From contig JAAZFD010000338.1 of the NCBI GenBank assembly GCA_012511925.1, forward strand, positions 1 through 9,391: a DNA stretch of 9,391 bases, written 5' to 3'. The translations under genes were made by a program, and so were the position numbers. Under the pieces are notes generated by a model, which was given only the letters and a program-made list of their open reading frames with translations, was not told the DNA's origin and ran no database searches. Positions within the stretch are counted from its first letter, which is position 1. Every line of letters starts with the position of its first letter. Shown piece after piece: positions 1 to 7,505 of the stretch. This DNA comes from Clostridiales bacterium. GTDB taxonomy: Bacteria > Bacillota > Clostridia > Christensenellales > CAG-138.

Positions 1-1
1 A

Positions 2-1852
2 TTTAAGGAAAAGCTATCTGCCATTTCTGGTGTAAACTCTGTAAGCTGGCTTGATGATGTGCTTGGCAAGGATATTCTTACAACCACTCCGTTTGAGTTT
101 TTAGACTCCTCTATAACAAAAAACTATTACAAAGATGGAAATGCCTTGTTGAGCGTATCTATTGATAGCGGGCGTGATTTAGAAACGGTAAATGCAATCT
201 ATGATTTGATTGGAGAAAGCGGTGCTGTTGGCGGTGATGCTGCTAATTCCGCCGCATTTCAATCTATGACAGAATCAGAGGTTTTGTCTGCTGTAGCATT
301 CTTGCTTCCGATAATTCTGATTATACTTTTGCTTTCCACAACTTCTTGGTTAGAGCCTCTTTTGTTTTTGATAACCATAGGTGTTGCTGTGGTAATTAAC
401 ATGGGAACCACTGCACTTTTCGGAGAAATTTCCTATGTTACGCAAACCGTTACCCCGGTTTTACAGCTTGCAGTTTCTATGGACTACGCAATATTTCTAC
501 TACATAGCTTTTATGAATACCGTAACTGCTCAGAACCTAACGAGGCAATGCGCCTTGCCGTGAAACGCTCGTTACCTACTGTAGCAGCCAGCGCCGCAAC
601 AACGGTTATTGGATTTTTAGCTTTGTCATTTATGCGTTTTGGTATTGGCTCGGATTTGGGAATCCATCTGGCAAAGGGTGTTGTTTTGAGTTTCCTATCC
701 GTAATGATTTTCTTACCAGCATTAACGCTTGTTAGCTACAAGCTGCTTGATAAAACAAGGCATAAAAGTTTTGTACCAAGTTTTCGCAAGATTAGCAAGG
801 GACTTTTGAAGATTAGAATACCTTTCCTACTATTGGCACTTATTGTGGTAATTCCCTGCTTTATTGCACAATCAAACACCACCTTTATTTATGGAGCAGG
901 AGGTACGGTAAAAAATTCCCGAGTGGAAAAAGACATTGCTTTGATTGAAGAAACGTTTGGCAAAGAAAATCTATTGGTGCTATTAGTTCCAAAAGAGTCT
1001 GTGGGCAAGGAAGCCGAGCTCTGTAATGAGCTTACTTCCATTCCAAATGTAACAAGTGTGGTTTGATACACAACAGCTGTGGGTGCCGAGATTCCTCCAG
1101 AGTATCCAACGCAAGAGGTTATCGAGCAGTTTTATTCCGAGAATTACGCCCGAATAATCCTTTATACATCTATGCCTGACGAAAGCGAGCAAACCTTTGA
1201 TACTGTGCAATCGATTCTTGATAATGCAGGTAGTTATTACGACACTTATTATCTGACAGGGCAAAGTGCAACACTATTCGACATGAAGAGCGTGGTTGAA
1301 AAAGATACAAGCGTTGTAAACCTTGTTGCTATTATCGGTATTTTTATAGTGATACTGCTGACATTCCGCTCACTAACTGTCCCCATTTTGTTGGTGTTTA
1401 CCATTGAAACGGCGATATGGATTAACCTTTCTATCGCATACTTTTCGGATAATGCCTTGAGCTTTATTGGATATCTAATCATCAGCACGGTTCAGCTTGG
1501 CGCAACGGTGGATTATGCCATACTGCTAACCAACCACTATTTAACGGATAGAAAATGCTTGCCGAAAAATGAAGCAATTCAAAAAGTGCTGTCGGAAAAC
1601 CTTTCTGCCATCCTCGTATCTGCAAGCATACTATCGGCGGGTGGCTTTACGCTTGCGGCTACATCGGGCAACCCAATAGTTTCAGAGCTTGGCTTGCTGC
1701 TTGGCAGAGGTACGTTGCTTTCCTTTGTAATGGTGGTTTGCGTATTGCCTGCGTTGCTGATTATTTTCGATAAGGTAATAGAAAAAACTACACTAAAACA
1801 TGGTTTCCACAAACATAATAAGAGAAATTTGAAAAAGGAGTGTTTGAAATGA
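2..1852 (+). pseudogene. MMPL/RND-family membrane permease, 5' end outside window, one in-frame TGA
   Basis: The reading frame is open from base 2 to a TGA at 1064-1066, then continues in the same frame to the TGA at 1850-1852. The two halves are the two repeats of an MMPL-type proton-driven exporter. The first repeat has hydrophobic segments near 284-340, 350-425, 449-510, 570-630 and 665-740, with an M-D-Y motif (Asp codon 482-484). A segment near 809-870 opens the second repeat, which carries the matching G-A-T-V-D-Y motif (Asp codon 1511-1513). Acidic residues at this place serve proton relay in the family. The TGA lies in the extracytoplasmic loop of the second repeat, between V-T-S-V-V and Y-T-T-A-V-G. 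Sequence on both sides looks well conserved and no frame change occurs, so one substitution broke the gene, or the base is an error. A GTG at 1079 could restart the second half, but no good ribosome site precedes it. The substrate is unknown; relatives export lipids or drugs. Confidence 0.85.
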
Positions 1853-3633
1853 AAAGGTTAATATCAATATTTTTTATAGTTGTACTTCTGTTCACAGTAT
1901 CCGCAACGTCATTTTCTGTTGGCGCAACTACTTCCTCGAAAAAAGAAGAGGTTGTTTACGGCATATTGGGAGCGGATGGCAGCATACAGAGCATTTACGT
2001 TGTCAACAGCTTTAAGGGGGGCATAATTACCGATTATGGCAATTACAACGAAATTAGCAACCTAACATCCTCGGAAAAGTTAAAGCATACTGGGGATATG
2101 ATTTCGGTTAGCACTACAGCCGACAATTTTTTCTACCAAGGAACGCTTCAAACAAAAGCGTTGCCTTGGAATGTGGATATTCGATATAAATTGGACGGAA
2201 AAGAGATTTCGACTTCCGAGCTCGCAGGCAAAAACGGTGCGCTCGAAATAATTATAGCCATTACGCAAAACTAGGCAGTTAATTCAGCGTTTTTCGAAAA
2301 CTATATGCTTCAAGTATCGCTAACGCTTAATACGGAAAAGTGTTCGGATATTGAATCTCCAAATGCTACTATTGCCAACGCAGGTAAAAATAAGGTAATT
2401 GTACATACTGTACTGCCGGGAAACGATGCGAGCATCACCTTAAAGGCTAATGTGCAAAACTTCACTATGGGCGGAATTGAAATGTCCGCTATGCCGTTTT
2501 CCATGCATATTGAACTGCCAGATACAGGTAGCATTTCAAAGGATATGACAAGCCTATCAAACGCTGTGAGCGAGTTGAATAACGGCGTGAAAGCGCTTTC
2601 AGAGGGCATTGAAAAAACTTTTTCGGGTGCAAGTGAGTTATCGGACGGTTCTTCGGATTTTGCAGGCGGTTTATCAGAGCTTAGTGGAAATTCAAAACAG
2701 GTGCTTGACGCTTCTAAACAAATCAAAAATGCTTTGAACAAAATCGCAAATGGGCTTGATGAAGGCATCGGCGATTTCAACATGGAAGATATCGCCGCGC
2801 TACCAAGCGTATTAAGGCAACTAACTAATGGGTTAACGGAGATTTCAAGTGGTATGCAAACCTTAAAAGAGGGATATGCTGCCGCCTACTCTGCACTTGA
2901 TTCGGCAATATCGACTATACCAAGTACGGAAATAGACCCAACTGAACTCTATATAGCTGTAGCAGGTGCTGAAGCTTTGACCGCTACGCTTAACCAGCTT
3001 GTTGAGTATTATGCCGCAGCCAAGACCGTAAAAGGCACTTATGCTGCTGTGCAGGAAGCGTTTGCATCGGTTGAAGGCAGTTTAAACAGTATGGGTGGCT
3101 CGATAGGCATCATCGCAGGCACGCTTTCGCAAGTTGCAGATGAAATTGAAAAGGCAATGATTGATATGGACATTGATGAGAAAATTCAACAGCTCGAATC
3201 CGGATTATCTCAACTTTCAGATAATTATAAGTTGTTCCATAAAGGGCTTGGTGAATACATGAATGGCGTAAAAATCCTTTCAAATGGGTACAGCGAGTTA
3301 AACTCGGGTATTCAAGCACTCACAGGCGGCATTGGAGAGCTATACACAGGCGCAGCAGACTTGTATAAAGGCTCAAGCGAGTTGAATGATGCTGTGGCTA
3401 AACTACCAGACACAATTCAAATCGAATTAGATGAGCTGATAAAGGAGTATGATAAATCCAATTTTTCTCCGGTATCATTTGTTTCAGAAAAAAACGATAA
3501 CGTAATCGCAGTGCAGTTTGTGTTGAAAACCGCACCTATTGAGGTTCCAGAAGCATCGGAGCCTGAGGTAGTAGAGCCTGTCAAGCTGTCATTTTGGCAG
3601 AAGCTGTTGAAGCTGTTTGGGCTTTATCCGTAA
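1849..3633 (+). pseudogene. Secreted Leu-x-x-Gly heptad-repeat partner of MMPL exporter, one in-frame TAG
   Basis: The start ATG at 1849 lies 8 bases after AAGGAG (1835-1840) and overlaps the permease stop as ATGA, so the two are translationally coupled. Residues 1 to about 28 form a signal peptide (K-R, then a hydrophobic core, ending near V-G-A). A beta-rich extracellular part follows. Then come two stretches of Leu-x-x-Gly heptads, at about 2570-2690 and 3240-3400, for example L-S-E-G, L-S-D-G, L-T-G-G and L-Y-K-G, with helical coiled-coil sequence between them. The C-terminus has a proline/glutamate linker and an amphipathic tail rich in W, K and L. Such proteins are common beside MMPL or YhgE/Pip-type proteins in Firmicutes and probably act as periplasm-side or wall-side adaptors; that role is inference. 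Codon 142 (2272-2274) is TAG and the frame simply continues after it with A-V-N-S-A-F-F-E-N-Y. Without the TAG the protein would have 594 residues. Ordinary translation yields only a 141-residue secreted fragment. Confidence 0.8.
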
Positions 3634-3668
3634 CGGTTGCTCAGGGGTTTTAGTCAATCATTTTGGAT

Positions 3669-3705
3669 GGCTCTTTTTTACTTAAAAAAGGGCTGTTCTT
3701 TTTTT
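3669..3705 (+). terminator. Rho-independent terminator after the exporter operon
   Basis: GGCTCTTTTTT (3669-3679) pairs with AAAAAAGGGCT (3684-3694) through a 4-base loop, with two G-T wobbles. A T-rich tract (3696-3705) follows at once. It lies 36 bases after the stop of the heptad-repeat gene and closes the plus-strand exporter operon. Confidence 0.8.
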
Positions 3706-3811
3706 CATACATTATTACTTTTACAGTTATCATCTTTTCGTCCTATGGCTTTACGATTGCAACCCTTTTCTGTACTGTTGAACCATTAACAGCTAAAAAA
3801 ACTATGTTACT

Positions 3812-4291
3812 TTACACTTGGTGTGTCTTTTTGTACCTGTTTAGCGCTTCAAGCATCTTATTGAAAATCAGTTGATTCGGATAATAACGGTAATCTGCAA
3901 ACACGGAAATACCGTTATTATTAAAATGCTCAAGTATTGCAGCCGCACACGCAGCACTTCGACTTTGCCCGTATTCGCATTGACAGATCATGCTTCAACC
4001 GTCATTGTATGCGTAATAAATGAACTCCGCAAGATTGTTGGCTTCTTGAAAATATTTATCGAACGTAAGACCGAATTCTTCAAGCGTTTCAATATCGATA
4101 TCATGAACCCCAACTTGAAAGATGCGGCTACACTTTCCAGAATAATCAAGTGGTCGGTAATCACTTGGAGTTCCCTTTGATTTTGGATCGTAAAAGCTAA
4201 TAATCGCAACATCATCTGGTATGCCTTCCGCAAAGCTTTATTCCATTTGCTCTCTTGAGTATATTCCGACGTTTAGGTTTTCTAGAGACAT
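3812..4291 (-). pseudogene. Small protein tyrosine/dual-specificity phosphatase-like protein, two in-frame stops
   Basis: On the minus strand a frame of 159 codons runs from ATG (4291-4289) to TAA (3814-3812) without any frameshift, but codon 18 is TAA (4240-4238) and codon 99 is TGA (3997-3995). AAGGAG (4306-4301) sits 9 bases before the ATG. The feature that names it is C-E-Y-G-Q-S-R-S at codons 105-112, the C-x5-R-S phosphate-binding loop of protein tyrosine and dual-specificity phosphatases (nucleophile Cys codon 3979-3977, Arg codon 3961-3959). The loop follows a hydrophobic strand (M-I-C-Q) and precedes the helix A-A-C-A-A-A-I-L-E-H, as in that fold. Upstream, A-I-I-S-F-Y-D-P and F-Q-V-G-V-H-D-I-D are also strand-like. 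The reading across both stops is coherent protein, so I call it a recently inactivated gene. The general acid and the substrate cannot be assigned. The plus-strand open frames across this stretch are shadows. Confidence 0.72.
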
Positions 4292-4327
4292 ACATTTACT
4301 CTCCTTTTATTTATAGAGATGCCTATT

Positions 4328-4336
4328 ATTATACCA
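4328..4336 (-). promoter_or_regulatory. Extended -10 promoter of the phosphatase-like gene
   Basis: Read on the minus strand the bases are TGGTATAAT, a perfect -10 box with the TGn extension that makes a -35 box dispensable. A weak TTTTGT lies 17 bases further upstream. Transcription would begin near 4321, leaving a leader of about 30 bases that holds the AAGGAG ribosome site. Confidence 0.6.
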
Positions 4337-4353
4337 TACGTTGTCGGCTTACA

Positions 4354-4388
4354 AAAAAGCCTGTATCCATTCTGAAACAAGGCTTTTT
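4354..4388. terminator. Bidirectional hairpin terminator between divergent genes
   Basis: AAAAAGCCT (4354-4362) and AGGCTTTTT (4380-4388) are perfectly complementary around a 17-base loop. The arms give a T tract on either strand, so it can stop transcription both ways. No gene of the window ends next to it: to its left is the phosphatase promoter and to its right the TetR promoter. It may be the leftover end of a deleted gene, or an insulator against read-through. Confidence 0.6.
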
Positions 4389-4472
4389 ATTGATTTAGGC
4401 GTTCTGTTAATGGGAATGGCAAAGAACACAAGTTTGATACAAAATGCACCGGTACCTCGTTTTCGTTAGTTG

Positions 4473-4482
4473 GGTGAACACC
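4473..4482. repeat. Short inverted repeat GGTG-AA-CACC upstream of TetR promoter
   Basis: Four-base arms flank AA, giving GGTGAACACC. The TGAAC core recurs 38 bases downstream inside the next inverted repeat (4509-4522). A binding site is possible, but four-base arms arise often by chance. Confidence 0.25.
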
Positions 4483-4508
4483 TGCTGTTTCTAATTTGTT
4501 TCGTGTGT

Positions 4509-4522
4509 GTTTGTGAACAAAC
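4509..4522. promoter_or_regulatory. Inverted repeat GTTTGT-GA-ACAAAC upstream of the TetR -35 box
   Basis: Perfect six-base arms around a GA centre lie 32 bases before the -35 box at 4554. The position suits an activator or a second repressor site. It shares TGTGAAC-like bases with its surroundings but does not resemble the repeat over the start site, so a different protein would bind it. Nothing identifies that protein. Confidence 0.4.
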
Positions 4523-4553
4523 TAAAAATTTTCCATTTGTGAGTTCATATGTA

Positions 4554-4582
4554 TTGACAAAAGAAACCTATAAGGATAAAAT
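4554..4582 (+). promoter_or_regulatory. Near-consensus sigma-A promoter of the TetR-uvsE operon
   Basis: TTGACA (4554-4559), a 17-base spacer and TAAAAT (4577-4582) form a strong housekeeping promoter. Transcription would start near 4588-4590, giving a leader of about 30 bases before the TetR start. A promoter this close to consensus is usually controlled by repression, which fits the inverted repeat at the start site. Confidence 0.8.
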
Positions 4583-4586
4583 TTTA

Positions 4587-4604
4587 CTAACTAAAGTTCG
4601 TTAG
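4587..4604. promoter_or_regulatory. Candidate TetR operator over the transcription start
   Basis: CTAAC (4587-4591) and GTTAG (4600-4604) are inverted around an 8-base spacer, an 18-base element that begins 5 bases after the -10 box. A repressor bound here would block initiation. TetR proteins commonly autoregulate from such sites next to their own gene, so the adjacent regulator is the obvious candidate. The arms are only five bases long, which limits certainty. Confidence 0.5.
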
Positions 4605-4619
4605 GCGGGGTTGCTAAAA

Positions 4620-5225
4620 TTGGATAAAAAGCAAGAAATTATTGATGCAGCGTTCGAGTTGTTTTCTATAAAAGGTGACCATCTCTCTGTAGCCGAACTT
4701 GCCCGCGCTGTGGGAATAAAAACACCTTCGCTCTACAGCCATTTTGAAAGTAAAGATCAAATCATGGAAGTGATGATCCGCAGGGAAATTCATAGATATT
4801 ATGAGTGTCTGGAACAAGAAATAATTATGGTAGAGAATCGGAGTTGCAAGCAGGCAATGCAAAGAATATTTGATTTCGCAATGGAGTATTTCGGTGAAAG
4901 CAAACAACTGAGGTTTTGGCGCACAATGCCCTTAATTGCAAATGAACAGAATAAAAGCATCTTCAGGCAACTGATCGAGCGTCAGGAAAATCTGTATATA
5001 CAACGTATGAAAAGATGCTTTCAAAGAGGTCTCGAAAACGGAGAAATACGCCCTGATGTCTCTGAAAGTGCTTTAGATTTGTACTTTACGATGATTCAGG
5101 GTGTGCTGGATATTATGCCGCTTCGCTCAATCAAGCCTAACCAAAATGGTTTTGCTGCGAATGTTTTTGAGTCGTACTGGAAAGGAATATGTGCAGAACC
5201 TTCTGCACAGAAAGGTACACTATGA
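4620..5225 (+). CDS. TetR/AcrR-family transcriptional regulator
   Basis: A 201-residue protein with the TetR layout. Residues 4-20 form helix 1 (Q-E-I-I-D-A-A-F-E-L-F). Residues 23-44 form the helix-turn-helix, S-V-A-E-L-A-R-A-V-G-I-K-T-P-S-L-Y-S-H-F, followed by K-D-Q-I of helix 4. The rest is a helical ligand-binding and dimer domain, whose ligand cannot be told from sequence. Of two in-frame TTG codons, 4611 directly abuts the GGGG ribosome site, while 4620 lies 9 bases from it and gives the usual N-terminus, so I choose 4620. The gene sits behind a strong promoter with an inverted repeat on the start site, which points to self-repression. Its stop overlaps the next start as ATGA (5222-5225), so regulator and UV endonuclease are translated together. 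It probably controls the whole operon to 8987. Confidence 0.92.
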   Translation: MDKKQEIIDAAFELFSIKGDHLSVAELARAVGIKTPSLYSHFESKDQIMEVMIRREIHRYYECLEQEIIMVENRSCKQAMQRIFDFAMEYFGESKQLRFWRTMPLIANEQNKSIFRQLIERQENLYIQRMKRCFQRGLENGEIRPDVSESALDLYFTMIQGVLDIMPLRSIKPNQNGFAANVFESYWKGICAEPSAQKGTL

Positions 5226-6475
5226 GTATTGGTTATGCATGTGTTGCAGTCGCCGTCAATGGCAGCGAAATGAAAAGCTGCACACTCAAGAACGCTAATG
5301 AAGAATTGCTTTTGTCGTTGATTAAGCATAACTTATCCGCACTGGAAAGCGTGATAGATTACAATGTGGTAAACGGCATAAAGCTATTTCGTATATCTTC
5401 TGACTTGATCCCATTTGGTTCAAGCATCGCGGCAGACATGCCGTGGCACGAGAGCTTCTCCGGAGAGTTCTCGCGCATTGGACAGAAGATTTTCAAGGCG
5501 GGCATGCGTGTATCCATGCATCCCGGACAATATACTGTTCTCAATTCGATAAACATCGCTGTAGTAGAGCGGGCAATAAAGGACCTCGACTATCACGCAA
5601 AGGTGCTGGACGCGCTTGGACTTGACGTTGAACACAAAATGGTGCTTCATCTAGGCGGTGCTTACGGGAACAAAAGCCTTGCAATCAAAAGATTTATAGC
5701 TCATTATTTGCAGCTAAAGCCAGCCGTTCAAAGTCGACTGGTTATTGAAAATGACGACACCATGTTTAACATCAACGATGTACTCGAAGCGTCTGTGATT
5801 GCAGATATCCCTGTCGTTTTTGACAGTTTGCATAATGCGGTTAATCCTGCAGATAATGCGGCGAGCGAACTCGATTGGATTAAGATTTGTGCTACAACTT
5901 GGAAAATGGGTGATGGCTTACAGAAGGTTCATTACTCTCAGCAGAATCCGTCCAAAAAAACAGGAGCGCATTCCGAGACCATCGAGTTTGAAAAGTTTCT
6001 GGAATTTTATCACCGTTTATCAGGAAGGGACATCGATATTATGTTGGAGGTAAAGGATAAAAACATATCCGCTTTAAAATGTATTAACTGTGTCTCAAAT
6101 CAGGGGATTGGCACGCTTGAGCGAGAATGGGCAAGGTATAAATACAGCATTCTTGAGCGCTCTCCTGCCGAATATGAACGCATTCGCACAATCTTAACGG
6201 ATAAGAACTCTTATCCAGCTTTGGTGATGTACCGTTTGATTGAAGATGCGTATCGTACACCTATAAACAAAGGAAATGCTGTGAACGCCGCCCAACATGT
6301 TTGGGGATATTTCAAAAACAAGGCAACAAAATTTGAAAAAAACCGATTTGACCAACTTATGAAGAAGTATCTTTCTGACGACAGCAGCTTAACATCGCTT
6401 AAAAACTATCTTCGTAGGATTGCAAGGAAATACAATGAGAGGTATCTTCTCAATGGGTATTATTTCTACTTATAA
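5222..6475 (+). CDS. uvsE: UV damage endonuclease UvsE/UvdE with C-terminal DUF1722 domain
   Basis: A 417-residue intact protein. Residues 1 to about 290 are a UvsE-type TIM barrel, which nicks DNA 5' of UV photoproducts in a photolyase-independent repair route. The metal-site residues expected from Thermus UvsE are visible in order: H100 (S-M-H-P-G-Q-Y), H143 (V-L-H-L-G-G), E176 (I-E-N-D-D), D201 and H204 (F-D-S-L-H-N), K235 and H237 (Q-K-V-H-Y-S-Q), H250 and E276 (M-L-E-V-K-D-K). Bare UvsE proteins are about 280-320 residues; the extra part, about 300-417, matches my memory of DUF1722 (the C-terminal domain of E. coli YbgA): K-Y-S-I-L-E-R-S-P, N-K-G-N-A-V-N-A-A-Q-H-V-W-G-Y-F-K and L-K-N-Y-L-R-R-I. 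The ATG at 5222 overlaps the TetR stop. An in-frame start at 5189 would add 11 residues inside TetR and lacks a ribosome site. The TspO-like remnant starts 15 bases downstream. Confidence 0.93.
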   Translation: MSIGYACVAVAVNGSEMKSCTLKNANEELLLSLIKHNLSALESVIDYNVVNGIKLFRISSDLIPFGSSIAADMPWHESFSGEFSRIGQKIFKAGMRVSMHPGQYTVLNSINIAVVERAIKDLDYHAKVLDALGLDVEHKMVLHLGGAYGNKSLAIKRFIAHYLQLKPAVQSRLVIENDDTMFNINDVLEASVIADIPVVFDSLHNAVNPADNAASELDWIKICATTWKMGDGLQKVHYSQQNPSKKTGAHSETIEFEKFLEFYHRLSGRDIDIMLEVKDKNISALKCINCVSNQGIGTLEREWARYKYSILERSPAEYERIRTILTDKNSYPALVMYRLIEDAYRTPINKGNAVNAAQHVWGYFKNKATKFEKNRFDQLMKKYLSDDSSLTSLKNYLRRIARKYNERYLLNGYYFYL

Positions 6476-6490
6476 AGAGGAGGGCGTTAT

Positions 6491-6914
6491 TTGAAAAGCA
6501 AAAAACGGGTTAAAATCGTCATCGGGGTTACCTTTGTCGCAATGGTTGTCGTCAATGTGCTATCGAACATCTTGCCGATTAACCGTTTTTACAATCGCAA
6601 ATGCAACGACGCTTTTGGTTAGCCTTGGGTGGAACGGATTCGGCTTGCCTGAATCGACATAGAGCATTATGCTGTCATCAGGCGCATTGATTGGCACTGT
6701 CATTGCACTTCGGTTCAAGGACATCGCTTATGGACTTGTGCTCATCTAGGCGTATGTTGAAATATTGAATAAGCATACTTCAGAGGCCGGATTTTCCAGC
6801 CAATACACCGATGTGCTCCTTGCGGTAGTGGTCTGCATTGCCATTTTTGCCGCAACGATTATCTATAACGCACAGTTGCTTAAACGCAAGCAACAAGTAA
6901 AAAATAAAGCATGA
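6491..6914 (+). pseudogene. TspO/MBR-like Trp-rich membrane protein, internal deletion and two TAG codons
   Basis: GAGGAGGG (6477-6484) lies 6 bases before a TTG start. The first frame gives about 32 good residues: a basic N-terminus, a first membrane segment and S-N-I-L-P-I-N, the typical loop of clostridial Trp-rich sensory proteins. Near 6583-6600 the sense passes to another frame, which begins with T-I-A-N and S-L-G-W-N-G-F-G-L-P-E and runs to TGA 6912-6914. That part matches the family's C-terminus: F-K-D-I-A-Y-G-L-V-L-I, then A-Y-V-E-I-L-N-K-H-T-S, a last membrane helix and a basic tail. Roughly half of a protein of about 260 residues is missing from the middle. The second frame has TAG at 6660-6662 and 6747-6749. 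At the latter, relatives have Trp (L-I-W-A-Y), so TGG became TAG; the former is probably Trp too. TspO family members bind porphyrins and other ligands; one was first named CrtK in a carotenoid cluster. Confidence 0.72.
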
Positions 6915-6928
6915 CCAGGGGGATACGA

Positions 6929-7346
6929 TTGAAATACGATGTTGTTATTATTGGCGGAGGCCTTTCGGGACTTACTGCGGCAAGCCTGCTGGCTAAACGC
7001 GGCCTGACTGTTGCCGTTGTTGATAAATCATATAGTCCGGCGGAACGTGCGGAATATTTTGACGCGGAGATATAACGTTTGATCAGGGAGCCGCCATGTT
7101 GTACGGCTTTGGCGAAAAAGCTTTAATGCACACCGCTTTGTTTTCAACTGTCTGGAAGAGCCGATTGACGTCATTCGCCATGACCTTTTGTACTGTGTGA
7201 ATTTCAAAGGTAGTAGAATACGCTTCTGGGCAGACGTTGAGAAATTTGCGGACGAGCTTTCAGAAGTGTTTCCGAGCGAGAAAGAAAATATCCATAGATT
7301 CTATCGTGATATGCTGACGATGTATCGCCATATCAATGCAAAATGA
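6929..7346 (+). pseudogene. Carotenoid (phytoene/diapophytoene) desaturase-like, N-terminal part with frameshifts
   Basis: AGGGGG (6917-6922) precedes a TTG start, 14 bases after the previous gene. The product begins K-Y-D-V-V-I-I-G-G-G-L-S-G-L, the FAD-binding Rossmann motif, then K-R-G-L-T-V-A-V-V-D-K. A one-base loss near 7039-7042 (probably CCGGGCGG to CCGGCGG) shifts to a frame reading G-G-T-C-G-I-F, a TGA at 7060-7062 (probably once an Arg CGA), then T-F-D-Q-G-A-A-M-L-Y-G-F-G-E-K. A second one-base loss near 7119-7121 leads to F-N-A-H-R-F-V-F-N-C-L-E-E-P-I-D and on to Y-R-D-M-L-T-M-Y-R-H-I-N-A-K before TGA 7344-7346. This is the CrtN/CrtI type of flavin desaturase, normally near 500 residues, and it cannot be functional here. 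The final TGA overlaps the next ATG as ATGA, which may be a true gene junction with the interior of this gene deleted. Confidence 0.75.
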
Positions 7347-7505
7347 AAAACTTTGTTCGCATTGTGGAGAAGCCCTTTACAGCAGACCGACTCTATGAAG
7401 GGTACGACGAAGCATCACGGGCAGTGATGTGCAAAGCCATGCGTTGCAGGCTGTGCGAGCACCCCACCTGCTCGACGCAAGTCGATATACGTGGTATCAT
7501 GCTTC
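7343..7505 (+). pseudogene. N-terminal fragment of a Cys-rich (Fe-S type) oxidoreductase
   Basis: ATG 7343 opens a frame unlike the desaturase on either side: M-K-N-F-V-R-I-V-E-K-P-F-T-A-D-R-L, E-G-Y-D-E-A-S-R-A and then C-R-L-C-E-H-P-T-C, followed by D-I-R-G-I-M. The C-x2-C-x4-C spacing after an Ala/Arg helix resembles the N-terminal Fe-S domain (Fer4_20 type) of GltD-like NADPH oxidoreductases, where a second Cys cluster would follow. Here the likeness stops near 7505; the same frame runs on to TGA 7571-7573 with sequence that is better read in the desaturase frame. I take it as the start of a separate operon gene, almost all of which is deleted. It could instead be an unusual insertion domain of the desaturase. 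No ribosome site is visible before the ATG, so coupling by ATGA would have been needed. Confidence 0.45.

Noticed and set aside
2310..2783. 157-codon minus-strand open frame
   Set aside because: It is antisense to the Leu-x-x-Gly repeat gene; the composition (Ser, Pro, Phe rich) follows from reverse reading of repeat codons, and no start signal is present.
3663..3875. 70-residue plus-strand open frame after the exporter operon
   Set aside because: It starts inside the region of the terminator hairpin, has no ribosome site, and its 3' part is antisense to the phosphatase-like gene.
3872..4233. Open frames on both strands of 81-102 codons
   Set aside because: They are other frames of the minus-strand phosphatase-like gene, whose own frame is hidden by two stops.
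4441..4500. CRISPR or tandem repeat structure in the TetR upstream region
   Set aside because: Only short partial likenesses such as TGAAC and CGTTAG recur; there is no regular repeat-spacer pattern anywhere in the window.
5359..6053. Several open frames of 60-84 codons within uvsE
   Set aside because: Shadows of the clearly conserved UvsE frame, without ribosome sites or recognisable sequence.
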